DNA of 64,000 nucleotides from DASUPK01 sp963821705 (GTDB lineage Bacteria > Actinomycetota > Thermoleophilia > Solirubrobacterales > 70-9). The stretch is from positions 124,001 through 188,000 of the forward strand of contig CAWGEV010000005.1 in the NCBI GenBank assembly GCA_963821705.1. The letters are read 5' to 3'. The translations under genes and the position numbers were made by a program. The notes under the pieces are model-generated. The model was not told the origin of the DNA. It made no database searches and worked only from the letters and a program-made list of their open reading frames with translations. Shown here in pieces: positions 42,184-50,276 of the stretch. Each line of letters begins with the position of its first letter. The stretch's first letter is position 1.

Positions 42184-43271
42184 TGACCGAGCCCGAGAGA
42201 CACGACGCGCTGGATCGCCTCGTCCCGGAGGACTTCGAGACGATCGCCGAGATGGAGGCCGAGGCCCGGCCCGGTCGCGAGGGCGAGCCTCATGGCGACG
42301 ACAGCCTGATGCAGCGCTTCGACCGCTGGGGCCTCCGTCGCTTCAGCGCCTGGGACGGGGTCAAGGCCGTGACCCTGGCCACCTTCCTGCTGCTGATCTT
42401 CGCCGGGGGCTCGATCCGCGCCGCGGCCAACGAGCTCAAGCCGGGTCTCGGACGGGACATCGTCAAGGCGATCGGCGGCCCCGCCGGCTGGGTCGCCGAC
42501 CAGCTGCCGTTCGCCGAGACCCGGCGCGACCTGACCTCCTGGCTCTCCCCCAACCAACAGCTCACCGGCCAGGGGTTCCAGGCCGGCCAGAGGCCGGTGC
42601 GTCCGACCGTCCTTCCCCCCGTCCCCACCACCCCCCAGCCTCTCCACCGCCTGCTGGTCACCGGCGATTCCCTCTCCACCCCCCTCGACATCGAGATCGC
42701 CCGCAAGCTCGCCGACCAGGGCGCCTCGGTGCAGGTCACCCGCGATCCGCACCTGGCGACCGGGATCTCGAACACCGGCCTGGTCGACTGGGGCAAGCTC
42801 TCGAGCACCCAGGCCGCGAACGACGATCCCGACGCGGTCGTGCTCTTCATCGGCGCCAACGAGGGGTATCCGATGCCCGGACCGAACGGCAAACAGGTGA
42901 ACTGCTGCGGCGCGGCGTGGGAGTCCATCTTCCGGTCCCGGGTGGGACAGATGATGGACAACTACCTGCGCGGCGGGGTGCAGCGGATCTACTGGCTCAC
43001 GGTTCCGACCCAGCGCGACCCGGCCCGCAAGCCGATCGCCGACGACGTCAACGAGGCGATCCGCTCGGAGGCGGCCAGCCACGGAGCGGCGGTACGGGTG
43101 GTCGACCTGATCCCGACCTTCACGCCCGGAGACCGCTACCGAGACTCGATCCCGATCGACGGCAAGGACACCATCGTCCGGATGCCCGACGGCATCCACC
43201 TGAATGAGGACGGCTCGTCGGTGGCCGCGGACATGGTTCTCCAGGCGGTCAGCCGCGACTTCAAGTACTGA
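42183..43271 (+). CDS. DUF459-type SGNH/GDSL protein, membrane-anchored
   Basis: A 362-residue protein overlapping the MBOAT stop (TGATG). A cytosolic acidic N-terminus (residues 1-55) is followed by one membrane segment (VKAVTLATFLLLIFAGGSI). A Pro-rich linker near residues 140-150 leads to an extracytoplasmic SGNH domain: LLVTGDSLSTPLDIEIARKL (block I), VVLFIGANEGYPMPGPNG (block III, Asn), and DTIVRMPDGIHLNEDGSSVAA (block V, Asp-His). This matches DUF459 proteins that accept acetyl groups from an AlgI partner and pass them to a glycan. The gene pair is a plausible complete O-acetylation unit. Confidence 0.88.
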   Translation: MTEPERHDALDRLVPEDFETIAEMEAEARPGREGEPHGDDSLMQRFDRWGLRRFSAWDGVKAVTLATFLLLIFAGGSIRAAANELKPGLGRDIVKAIGGPAGWVADQLPFAETRRDLTSWLSPNQQLTGQGFQAGQRPVRPTVLPPVPTTPQPLHRLLVTGDSLSTPLDIEIARKLADQGASVQVTRDPHLATGISNTGLVDWGKLSSTQAANDDPDAVVLFIGANEGYPMPGPNGKQVNCCGAAWESIFRSRVGQMMDNYLRGGVQRIYWLTVPTQRDPARKPIADDVNEAIRSEAASHGAAVRVVDLIPTFTPGDRYRDSIPIDGKDTIVRMPDGIHLNEDGSSVAADMVLQAVSRDFKY

Positions 43272-43293
43272 GGTTCCAGCTTCCGCGGGAGGA

Positions 43294-44631
43294 CTAGCGC
43301 AACGGAGGACCGGCCCGCCACAGCTCTCGCCCGTGGCGCCCGTCCTTGGCGGTGAAGAAGACGGTGTTCGCGACCGAGATCAGGTCGTGGAGCTGGCTCC
43401 CACCCTTGCGTCCGGTCCCCGGAATCCGCTTTGTCGTGGTCGGCTTCCCCGTGGATCGCCACAGCTCGCTGTCGAGATTCCTCCCTCGCCCTCCGACGAA
43501 ATACAGGGCGCGGGCACCGGGCGTGAGCTGTTGTGGACCGACGGCCTTGCGCAGCGCCGGCGTCCCGTTCCCGCTCGAGGTGCGCCACAGCTTTCCCGCT
43601 CGAGTGAAGAAGAGCTTTCCCCGGAACCCGGCGAGCTCGGACGCGAAACCCCCGAGGGCGATCGAGAGGGTCCCCCCTGCCGTCCCGTCGGTGCGCCAGA
43701 TCTGCTCCGTCTGGCCGTCCGCGGAGGCGAGGAGGTAGAGGGTGCTGCCGACCGCCGTCAGCTCATGAGGTGAGCTCGCGCTCTGGGCCGCCGGAAGGCT
43801 CGTGTTGATGTCCCGGACCAAGTAGGTGCCCGCGGCACTGCCGTCGCTGCGCCACAGCTCATAGGAGTGGATCGGATCCGAGGCCCCGAAGAACAGCGTG
43901 CCGTTGAGGTTGGTGAGCTCGTACGGCGCGACCGCCGCGATCGGACCAACCACCCCCGTTCCGGCAGGCGTACCGTCGCTCCGCCAGAGCTGCAACGGAT
44001 TGGTGCCATCAGATCCAGCGAGATAGAGCGTGTCGCCGACCGCGGTCAGGTCCTGTGCGTCCACCAGCTGCTTCAGGAACGCGGTGCCCCCGTCGGTCCC
44101 ATCGCTCCGCCACAGGCCCCTCTGAGTCCCGTCGTACGCAACGAGGTAGAGGGTGTGGCCGACGGCGGTGAGCCAGAATCCCCCGCTGCCGACGAGGCCG
44201 GGGTTGATGTCCTTGACCAAGGACGTGCCCCGGGCAGTGCCATCGCTCTTCCAGAGCTCGGCTCCGTGGACTCCATCGTCCGCCGTGAAGTAGAGCGTCC
44301 CTCCTACATTGGTCAGCGAGAAGACCTGGCTCGAGAGAGGCCCGGGGCGGATGTCCTTGACCATTCGCGTGCCCCGGGCAGTGCCATTGGTGCGCCACAG
44401 CTCATAGCCGTGCCTGCCGTCATCGGCGCCGAAGTAGATGGTGCGACCGACGGCGGTCAGCTGGCCGGCTGAGGGTCCGAGCAGGTTGTTGGGGATGCTG
44501 CTGGTGCGGCCGGGCTTGATGTCCTTGACGAGGACCGATCGGCCACTGGGCCCTGCCCACGCCGGAGCGGCGACCAAGGCCAGCGCCATGGCGGCGAGCA
44601 GAAGCGTGAGACGGAATCTGGGCAGGTTCAT
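43294..44631 (-). CDS. Exported ELWR-repeat protein (beta-propeller-like)
   Basis: A 445-residue exported protein (signal peptide FRLTLLLAAMALALVAAPAWA). It consists almost wholly of about seven repeats of 45-50 residues. The consensus is: Val-Lys-Asp-Ile, a Gly/Pro loop, 'LTAVGxTLYFxAxDG', then 'ELWRSDGTxxGT'. Examples are HGYELWRTNGTARGTRMVK, HGAELWKSDGTARGTSLVK and HSYELWRSDGSAAGTYLV. Such ELWxxDGTxxGT repeats occur in surface proteins and are thought to fold as a propeller. No catalytic residues are seen. It faces the DUF459 gene tail to tail with a 22-base gap. Confidence 0.85.
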   Translation of the reverse strand: MNLPRFRLTLLLAAMALALVAAPAWAGPSGRSVLVKDIKPGRTSSIPNNLLGPSAGQLTAVGRTIYFGADDGRHGYELWRTNGTARGTRMVKDIRPGPLSSQVFSLTNVGGTLYFTADDGVHGAELWKSDGTARGTSLVKDINPGLVGSGGFWLTAVGHTLYLVAYDGTQRGLWRSDGTDGGTAFLKQLVDAQDLTAVGDTLYLAGSDGTNPLQLWRSDGTPAGTGVVGPIAAVAPYELTNLNGTLFFGASDPIHSYELWRSDGSAAGTYLVRDINTSLPAAQSASSPHELTAVGSTLYLLASADGQTEQIWRTDGTAGGTLSIALGGFASELAGFRGKLFFTRAGKLWRTSSGNGTPALRKAVGPQQLTPGARALYFVGGRGRNLDSELWRSTGKPTTTKRIPGTGRKGGSQLHDLISVANTVFFTAKDGRHGRELWRAGPPLR

Positions 44632-44761
44632 CGACTGGTTGAGAGGCTAAGCGCCGGCTTCATGCCTGAGATCAGTAGCGCCGACGGCAAGGCCATCCGT
44701 GGAGAGCACCTACTCGCTGCTGTGCCGGGCACGGATGATCCTCGAGCGACCCGGCCTGAAC

Positions 44762-45868
44762 ATGGTTTGTGCCGTGAAGGGCCATCTGACCGCCAGACGA
44801 TTCCTGACCGGCGTGCTGCTCGCGACGGCCCTGCTGTCCACGAGCGCCGTCGCCGCGAAGCGAGGAAAGCACGCCACCTGCCCGCCCAAGATGAGCCGGT
44901 GCCCGCTTCGCCTCGGCAAGCCCCACCCCGTGGTGCCGGGGGTGAATGACGATTGGCACGTCCGCACCGGTGAGCTCGCGGACGCCACTCGCCTCGGTGC
45001 GCGCCTGATCCGGTTCCCGCTCACCTGGGCGACAATCCAACCCGATAGCCCGCAGACCTGGGACTGGACCGTGTATGACCGGGTATTCGCGGCGGCCCGG
45101 GCCCAGGGGCTCGAGGTGATCCTCGAGCCAAGCCAGGCGCCGTGCTGGGCCCACCCCGAGACGGACTGCCCACCTGGATTGGCCCCTGAGCCACCGGACG
45201 CTCTTCATCAGATCCAGTGGCAGACGTTCATCCGACGAGCGCTGGAGCGCTATGACAATGTCGCCGCTGTGGAGGTCTGGAACGAGCCGAACGTGAGCAG
45301 CTTCTGGCTGGGCGGCCCGAACCCGACCCGCTACACGGAGTTACTCCAGGCAACCTACACGGCGGTCAAGTCCGTGAGGCCGAACCTGCCCGTGCTCTTT
45401 GGCGGCGTCGCCCCCTTCACTCCGAACGCGCCGCTCGAGGGCGGCTATATCGACTTCCTCCGCAGTGCTTACGCAGCGGGGGCCGGCGGCTACTTCGACG
45501 CCCTGGCGCTGCATCCCTATCCGGTGCCCTACAACCGGCCGGACTATCGCGAGCGGGTGCTCGGCGTGATCGCGCGCGCCCGACAGGTGGCCCGCCAGGC
45601 CCAGCACACCACGATCCCGATCTGGATCACGGAGGCAGGGTTCTCAACGGCGGGGGCGGGAGCCGTCTCCGAGCAGGCCCAGGCCCGTCGGTGGAACGCG
45701 ATCTACAAGCTGCTCGTCCGAGTTCCCCGACTCCCCGTCGTCGTGCTCCACCGGTTCTTCGATCAGCCCGGGGCCGGAAATCAGGAGAACGGCTTCGGCG
45801 TCGTCCGACCGGATCTCTCCCCGAAGCCCGCCTACGGAGTGATCCAGTGGGACTTCACTCACCACTAG
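44762..45868 (+). CDS. Exported clan-A glycoside hydrolase (GH5/GH39-like)
   Basis: A 368-residue secreted glycosidase from ATG 44762; GTG 44699 would add 21 residues before the signal peptide (RRFLTGVLLATALLSTSAVAA). The (beta/alpha)8 barrel has TRLGARLIRFPLTWATIQPDSPQTWDW near the first strand. The acid/base Glu is in AAVEVWNEPNVSSFWLGG, and ALHPYPVPYNRPD follows. The nucleophile Glu is in IPIWITEAGFSTAG, and WDFTH closes the domain. Both catalytic Glu are intact. Substrate is likely a plant or microbial polysaccharide. It is flanked by surface-protein genes. Confidence 0.85.
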   Translation: MVCAVKGHLTARRFLTGVLLATALLSTSAVAAKRGKHATCPPKMSRCPLRLGKPHPVVPGVNDDWHVRTGELADATRLGARLIRFPLTWATIQPDSPQTWDWTVYDRVFAAARAQGLEVILEPSQAPCWAHPETDCPPGLAPEPPDALHQIQWQTFIRRALERYDNVAAVEVWNEPNVSSFWLGGPNPTRYTELLQATYTAVKSVRPNLPVLFGGVAPFTPNAPLEGGYIDFLRSAYAAGAGGYFDALALHPYPVPYNRPDYRERVLGVIARARQVARQAQHTTIPIWITEAGFSTAGAGAVSEQAQARRWNAIYKLLVRVPRLPVVVLHRFFDQPGAGNQENGFGVVRPDLSPKPAYGVIQWDFTHH

Positions 45869-45892
45869 CAGCCGGGGAGTGCCCGGCCGGGT

Positions 45893-46246
45893 CTAGGTGT
45901 TCTGCGTGTAGCGGCTCTTGATCCGCTTCGAGGAGTTCGACACCTTTCGGCACTTGGCGGTCGCGTCGTACTGCACGTTCGGCACGCCGGTGCGCTTGCC
46001 GTCCTTGCACTTGAAGCCGAAGAGGGTGTCCGAGCAGTTGCCCGCGGGGCCGCCGTTCTGATGGCGGCACTGGTGGTAGTCCTTGATCACCTTCTCGCCC
46101 TTCGTGCAGCTCACGCCCTGGACCTTCAGCGAGGTGACGTACGACGCACCCAGGTTCTGCTGCTGGCCGCTGATGTCGCAGGGCGAGAAGCTGGCCTCGT
46201 GGGCGACCGGGGCGGCGCCGCCGCTCGGTGAGCAGATGCAGGCCAT
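45893..46246 (-). CDS. Cys-rich protein, paralogue of the 46351 lipoprotein; start unclear
   Basis: A 117-residue frame from ATG 46246. It matches the divergent neighbour along its length: PCDISGQQQNLGASYVTSLKV, VSCTKGEKVIKDYHQCRHQNGG, FGFKCKDGKRTGVPNVQYDATAKCR and a YTQN end. Six or more Cys are shared. In-frame sequence upstream (GRKIAGGIAAAALMACICS) looks like the missing lipoprotein signal with C at MACIC, but no ATG, GTG or TTG precedes it before a stop at 46325; only ATC codons do. The true start is therefore non-canonical or altered. Function unknown. Confidence 0.6.
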   Translation of the reverse strand: MACICSPSGGAAPVAHEASFSPCDISGQQQNLGASYVTSLKVQGVSCTKGEKVIKDYHQCRHQNGGPAGNCSDTLFGFKCKDGKRTGVPNVQYDATAKCRKVSNSSKRIKSRYTQNT

Positions 46247-46350
46247 GAGTGCGGCCGCCGCGATGCCTCCAGCGATCTTCCTGCCTCGTCCGATGGCGGC
46301 GATCCTACCGCGAGCGAGCGCGGCTCAAACGCAACTAGACTGGCGCGGTC

Positions 46351-46749
46351 TTGAGCCGAGCCGTGACCATTTCCTTGATCGTCGCCCTGGCGGTGTGCGC
46401 AGCGATCCTCGCCGGCTGCGGCGGGGGCGGTGGATCCTCGAGCAGCACGAGCGGCGCGGCGCTCAGCTCCTGCAACATCAACGGGAAACAGCAGAATCTC
46501 GGGGCCTCGTACGTGACCTCGATCGACGTCGCGACCGTGAGCTGCGCCCAGGCCGAGAAGGTGATCGTCGCGTACCACCGCTGCCGGCTCGCCAACGGCG
46601 GCGCCGGAGGCACCTGCAAGACCGCGGTGCTGGGCTTCAACTGCACCGAGGGCAGCCGCCAGTCCGTGCCGGGCGTCCAGTACAACGCCACGGTGGAGTG
46701 CCGCAAGGGCGACTCCCAGATCAAGAGCACCTATACGCAGAATTTCTAG
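46351..46749 (+). CDS. Cys-rich lipoprotein
   Basis: A 132-residue lipoprotein starting at TTG 46351 (or GTG 46363). The signal is TISLIVALAVCAAILAGCGGG with the lipobox Cys, then a Ser/Gly linker. The globular part of about 95 residues has SSCNINGKQQNLGASYVTSI, VSCAQAEKVIVAYHRCRLANGG, LGFNCTEGSRQSVPGVQYNA and ECRKGD...YTQNF. Six conserved Cys suggest three disulfides. I recognise no family. It is a divergent paralogue of 45893-46246, separated by 104 bases. It is followed 15 bases later by an SGNH-like gene. Confidence 0.72.
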   Translation: MSRAVTISLIVALAVCAAILAGCGGGGGSSSSTSGAALSSCNINGKQQNLGASYVTSIDVATVSCAQAEKVIVAYHRCRLANGGAGGTCKTAVLGFNCTEGSRQSVPGVQYNATVECRKGDSQIKSTYTQNF

Positions 46750-46764
46750 AGCGGGCGGAATTGA

Positions 46765-47529
46765 GTGAGGATCAAGGCGGGAGTGCTCGTGTGGGGGCTC
46801 GTGTTGCTCGGGCTCTGGCAGGCGAGCTCGGCATTCGCGGTCGGCGAGCCGGCGTTCGGCTGCGGCCACGTCCACACCGCGAAGGCGCTGCGCAACCCGT
46901 ACGGCACCGGTCACGGGCCGCCCCCGATCGCGATCGGCGACTCCACGATGCTGCTGCCCATCCCCGACCTCACCAGGGTCGGCTTCGACGTCAACGCCAA
47001 GGGGTGCCGCGGGTTCAAGCAGAGCGTGTGGGTCGCCCGGGAGCTGCGCAACCGGGGCATCCTCCCGAAGCTCATCCTGATCAACGCCTATGGCAACGGC
47101 GGGGTCAACGACAGCCTCATCAAGTTCGCGCTCAAGGTGATCGGGCCGAAGCGGACGCTCGTGCTGGTCACCGCCTACGACGCCGACACCGGTCACCCGC
47201 CGGCCCCCGACACGAACGTGATCGTCGCCGCCGCCAAGGGCCACCCCGGCCAGATCAAGCTGCTCGACTGGGTCAAGTACTCGCTCCCTCACCATCGGGC
47301 CGATCCGGCTCCGGGGGCATGGTTCCTGCCCGACCTCTTCCACCCGAACTTCGCCGGCGCCCACGCCTACGGCAACTTCCTGGCGCAGGTGCTTCCCGGC
47401 GGTCTGGCGGCCTCGCAAGCGAAGAGCTCCTCGGGCGGGGGTGGCGTACCCTGGTGGCCCTTTGCGGTCGGAGGCGCCGTGCTGGTCGCGATTCTGGCGC
47501 TCCTTCTCCGCCGCCGGCGTGTTCGTTAG
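46765..47529 (+). CDS. Exported SGNH-like protein with C-terminal membrane anchor, copy C
   Basis: A 254-residue protein from GTG 46765. Signal peptide VLVWGLVLLGLWQASSAFA, then the SGNH-like domain close to copy A: PIAIGDSTMLLPIPDLTRVGF, LILINAYGNGGVNDSL, VTAYDADTGHPPAPDTN and FLPDLFHPNFAGAHAYGNFL. Unlike copies A and B it ends in a Gly/Ser linker, a membrane helix (PFAVGGAVLVAILALLL) and RRRRVR, so it is anchored at both the signal and tail side or is tail-anchored after cleavage. Probably another acyl-transfer or esterase component of the surface island. Confidence 0.78.
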   Translation: MRIKAGVLVWGLVLLGLWQASSAFAVGEPAFGCGHVHTAKALRNPYGTGHGPPPIAIGDSTMLLPIPDLTRVGFDVNAKGCRGFKQSVWVARELRNRGILPKLILINAYGNGGVNDSLIKFALKVIGPKRTLVLVTAYDADTGHPPAPDTNVIVAAAKGHPGQIKLLDWVKYSLPHHRADPAPGAWFLPDLFHPNFAGAHAYGNFLAQVLPGGLAASQAKSSSGGGGVPWWPFAVGGAVLVAILALLLRRRRVR

Positions 47530-47542
47530 CCAAGTCGCGTCC

Positions 47543-48739
47543 GTGAAACGAGCCCTTTTCACAATCACGATGCTCGTCGCCTTGTTCCTCTGCTCGGGGA
47601 GCGCGATGGCTCGTGGCGGCGCCGGGCACAACCCGGCGACCAAGAAGCTCGAAGACGCTTTCAAGGCGGCGCTCTACTTCCGCTCCACCCGGCCCGACGG
47701 CTGCTATCCCCCCGCACCCGAGCTCGCGAAGGACATCGCGTCGCGCAAGAAGGGTCTCCGGACCGGGGTCGCACGCGGGCCGGGATCGGTCCATCGGGCG
47801 AACGTCGTCTTCGTGCTGAGGAGCGGCTCCGCCTGCAACCACATCCGGATGGCGCTGCTCGCCTCCTCCGGCCTCTACGTGCTCAACTCCGCGCAGGGGA
47901 ACATCAGGGTGCAGGGGCAGCGCAGCGGCCCGCGCAGCGATCCGGGCCTGAGCGGCCCCGCCCGCGGCGTCACCGTCGTCAGCAAGGCGTTCCGGCTGCG
48001 CAACCAGAACGAGCTCGAGCGGCTCGAGACGATCTGCCCCGGCGGGACCTACCCGCTCGGCGGCGGCATGGTCTCCTCGCCCGGTCCGAGCGCCGACGGG
48101 GAGGGCATCTACCCGCACTCCTATGAGCGGCTCGGAGCCCAGCGCGGGTGGCATATCAGCGTCGTCCTCTTCGACTCCTCACCCGGCTCCACCACGCCCC
48201 GGAACGTCACCGTCCAGACAGTGTGCGGGCGCGGACTGATTCCGGCGAACCCCTCGCCCCACAAGACCACCTTCATCCGGACCGGCGAAACGAAGACCGC
48301 GACCGCCCGCTGCCCGAAGGGCCAGTACCTGATCACGGGCGGCTTCCAGCGGACCGACTTCACGATCTACGGCGGCAACTACATCACCGAGTCCCGCGCC
48401 GACGGACCGCGAGCGTGGCGCGTCACCGGGTCGGCCTTCAACGGCAGCGGCGAGCTCACCGCGATCGCGTACTGCGTCAGGCACAAGGGACCGATCCTGA
48501 CGGAGGTGTCCGCCTCGACGACCGTACCGGCCGGCAGCACCGCGACCGCCACCACCCCCCAGTGCCCGGCCGGGCAGACCATGGTCACTCCCGGCTTCAG
48601 CCTGAACGGCTCGTCGAACGGCTTCTACGCCGGCAGCTCGCTCAACTCGGACGGTACCACGACGGCCAGCGCCTTCGGCTACTTCGGCGCCGCGCCGCAG
48701 CTCACCGCCTACGGGTACTGCCTGCGGGCCCGCGGCTAG
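47543..48739 (+). CDS. Exported protein with repeated Cys-framed GGGF/GGF modules
   Basis: A 398-residue exported protein; GTG 47543 gives the signal peptide (RALFTITMLVALFLCSGSAMA). After an N-terminal helical region (residues 30-125) come three modules like those in the first gene of the window: ICPGGTYPLGGGMVS...TVCGRG, CPKGQYLITGGFQRTD...AYCVRH, and CPAGQTMVTPGFSLNGS...GYCLRARG. Each spans 80-90 residues with one Cys at each end. No catalytic residues are apparent; the family is unrecognised. It follows the SGNH copy C gene by 13 bases, suggesting an operon. Confidence 0.78.
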   Translation: MKRALFTITMLVALFLCSGSAMARGGAGHNPATKKLEDAFKAALYFRSTRPDGCYPPAPELAKDIASRKKGLRTGVARGPGSVHRANVVFVLRSGSACNHIRMALLASSGLYVLNSAQGNIRVQGQRSGPRSDPGLSGPARGVTVVSKAFRLRNQNELERLETICPGGTYPLGGGMVSSPGPSADGEGIYPHSYERLGAQRGWHISVVLFDSSPGSTTPRNVTVQTVCGRGLIPANPSPHKTTFIRTGETKTATARCPKGQYLITGGFQRTDFTIYGGNYITESRADGPRAWRVTGSAFNGSGELTAIAYCVRHKGPILTEVSASTTVPAGSTATATTPQCPAGQTMVTPGFSLNGSSNGFYAGSSLNSDGTTTASAFGYFGAAPQLTAYGYCLRARG

Positions 48740-48757
48740 AGAGCCGACGGGCCCGCC

Positions 48758-48776
48758 CATCAGCTCCTAGCTGATG
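48758..48776. terminator. Hairpin between convergent genes at the aldehyde dehydrogenase stop
   Basis: CATCAGCTCCTAGCTGATG forms a perfect 8-bp stem with a 3-base loop. It spans the stop codon of the minus-strand aldehyde dehydrogenase and lies 18 bases past the plus-strand stop, so it may end both transcripts. Confidence 0.5.
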
Positions 48777-50263
48777 TTGGCCATCACGTGCTTGACCTGC
48801 GTGTAGTCCTCGAGCCCGTACATCGACAGGTCCTTGCCGTAGCCGGACTGCTTGTAGCCGCCGTGCGGCATCTCCGAGACGATCGGGATGTGGTCGTTGA
48901 CCCAGACGCATCCGAACTGGAGCGCCTTCGAGACACGCAGCGCTCGGCCGACGTCACGCGTCCAGACCGATGAGGCGAGTCCGTAGCGGGTTCCGTTCGC
49001 CCACTGGATCGCCCTCTCCTCGCTGGTGAACGGCTGCACCGTGATCACCGGCCCGAAGATCTCGTTCTGGATCATCTCGTCGGTCTGCTTCAGGCCCGCC
49101 ACCACAGCCGGCTTCATGAAGAAGCCCGGCCGGCGCGCCTTCTTGCCGCCGGTGACGATCTCGGCGTTGTCGGGCCGCCGCTCGAGGAAGCCCTCGACCC
49201 GCTCGAGCTGGCGCTCGGAGTTGACCGGCCCGAGAGTGGTATTGCCGTTCTTCGTGTCGCCGATCTTCAGGGCCTCGGCCTGCTCGGCGAGACCGGAGAC
49301 GACCTTGTCGTAGACCTTCTTCGAGGCAAGCACCCTGGTGGCTGCCGTGCAGTCCTGGCCGGCGTTGTAGTAGCCGGTCCCCGCGATCGTCTCCATCGCG
49401 ACGGCCATGTCGACGTCGTCGAAGACCACGACCGGCGCCTTGCCGCCGAGCTCGAGGTGGACCCGCTTCAGGGTGTCGGCCGACTCGCGGGCGATCCACT
49501 TGCCGGTCTCCGGCGAGCCGGTCAGGGACACCATGCCGATGTCGGGATGCCGGACGATCGCCGCTCCGGTGGGGTCGCCGTGCCCGCCGACGAAGTTCGC
49601 GACGCCGGGCGGGAAGATCTCGGCGCAGAGCTCGGCGAGGACCGTCAGCGTCGACATCGGGGTCGTCTCGGCCGGCTTCAGGACGAGCGTGTTGCCCGCG
49701 GCCAGCGCCGGAGCGATCTTCCAGATCGCCATCATCATCGGGTAGTTCCACGGCGTGATCTGGCCGACGACGCCGATCGGCTCGCGCCGGATCCAGGACG
49801 TGTAGCCCTCCAGGTACTCCCCGGTCGCGCGGCCGTCCATGTTCCGGGCCGCTCCCGCGAAGTAGCGGAGGTTGTCGCACATGAAGGGAATCTCGTCCTC
49901 GTAGAACGCGGAACGCGGCTTGCCCGCGTCGGCGGACTCGATGTCGGCGAGCTCGTCGGCCCGCTCCTCGATCCGGTCGGCGAGCTTGAGCAGCAGGGCC
50001 ATGCGGTCGGCGGGCGTGGTCACGCCCCAGGTCACGAACGCGGCCTTGGCGGCCTTGACGGCGGCGTCGACGTCACGCTTGCTCGACAGCGGGGCCTTGG
50101 CGATCACCTCGCCCGTGGCGGGGTTGATGACGTCTTCACGCTTGTTGTCGGACGGCGAAACGAACTTGCCGTCGATCATGTTCTTGAGGGTGATAGCCCT
50201 CGGCTTCCCGTTCCGGCTCGCTCGGGAGCTTCGCGAGTTTCGCTTTGCTGTGGCGGTGGCCAT
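48767..50263 (-). CDS. Aldehyde dehydrogenase, gamma-aminobutyraldehyde dehydrogenase type
   Basis: A 498-residue NAD-dependent aldehyde dehydrogenase from ATG 50263, preceded by AAGGAGGAGAG; upstream residues in the same frame are rejected. Motifs: ITPWNYPMMMAIWKIAPALA, VSLTGSPETGKWIA, catalytic Glu in HLELGGKAPVVVF and Cys in YYNAGQDCTAATRV, and a C-terminal EMPHGGYKQSGYGKDLSMYG. The GQDCTA and SGYGKDLS segments are typical of 4-aminobutyraldehyde dehydrogenase (PatD/YdcW). It would oxidise the aldehyde from putrescine transamination to GABA. It is the last gene of a five-gene minus-strand operon, 13 bases after ald. Confidence 0.88.
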   Translation of the reverse strand: MATATAKRNSRSSRASRNGKPRAITLKNMIDGKFVSPSDNKREDVINPATGEVIAKAPLSSKRDVDAAVKAAKAAFVTWGVTTPADRMALLLKLADRIEERADELADIESADAGKPRSAFYEDEIPFMCDNLRYFAGAARNMDGRATGEYLEGYTSWIRREPIGVVGQITPWNYPMMMAIWKIAPALAAGNTLVLKPAETTPMSTLTVLAELCAEIFPPGVANFVGGHGDPTGAAIVRHPDIGMVSLTGSPETGKWIARESADTLKRVHLELGGKAPVVVFDDVDMAVAMETIAGTGYYNAGQDCTAATRVLASKKVYDKVVSGLAEQAEALKIGDTKNGNTTLGPVNSERQLERVEGFLERRPDNAEIVTGGKKARRPGFFMKPAVVAGLKQTDEMIQNEIFGPVITVQPFTSEERAIQWANGTRYGLASSVWTRDVGRALRVSKALQFGCVWVNDHIPIVSEMPHGGYKQSGYGKDLSMYGLEDYTQVKHVMANIS

Positions 50264-50276
50264 CTCTCCTCCTTGT

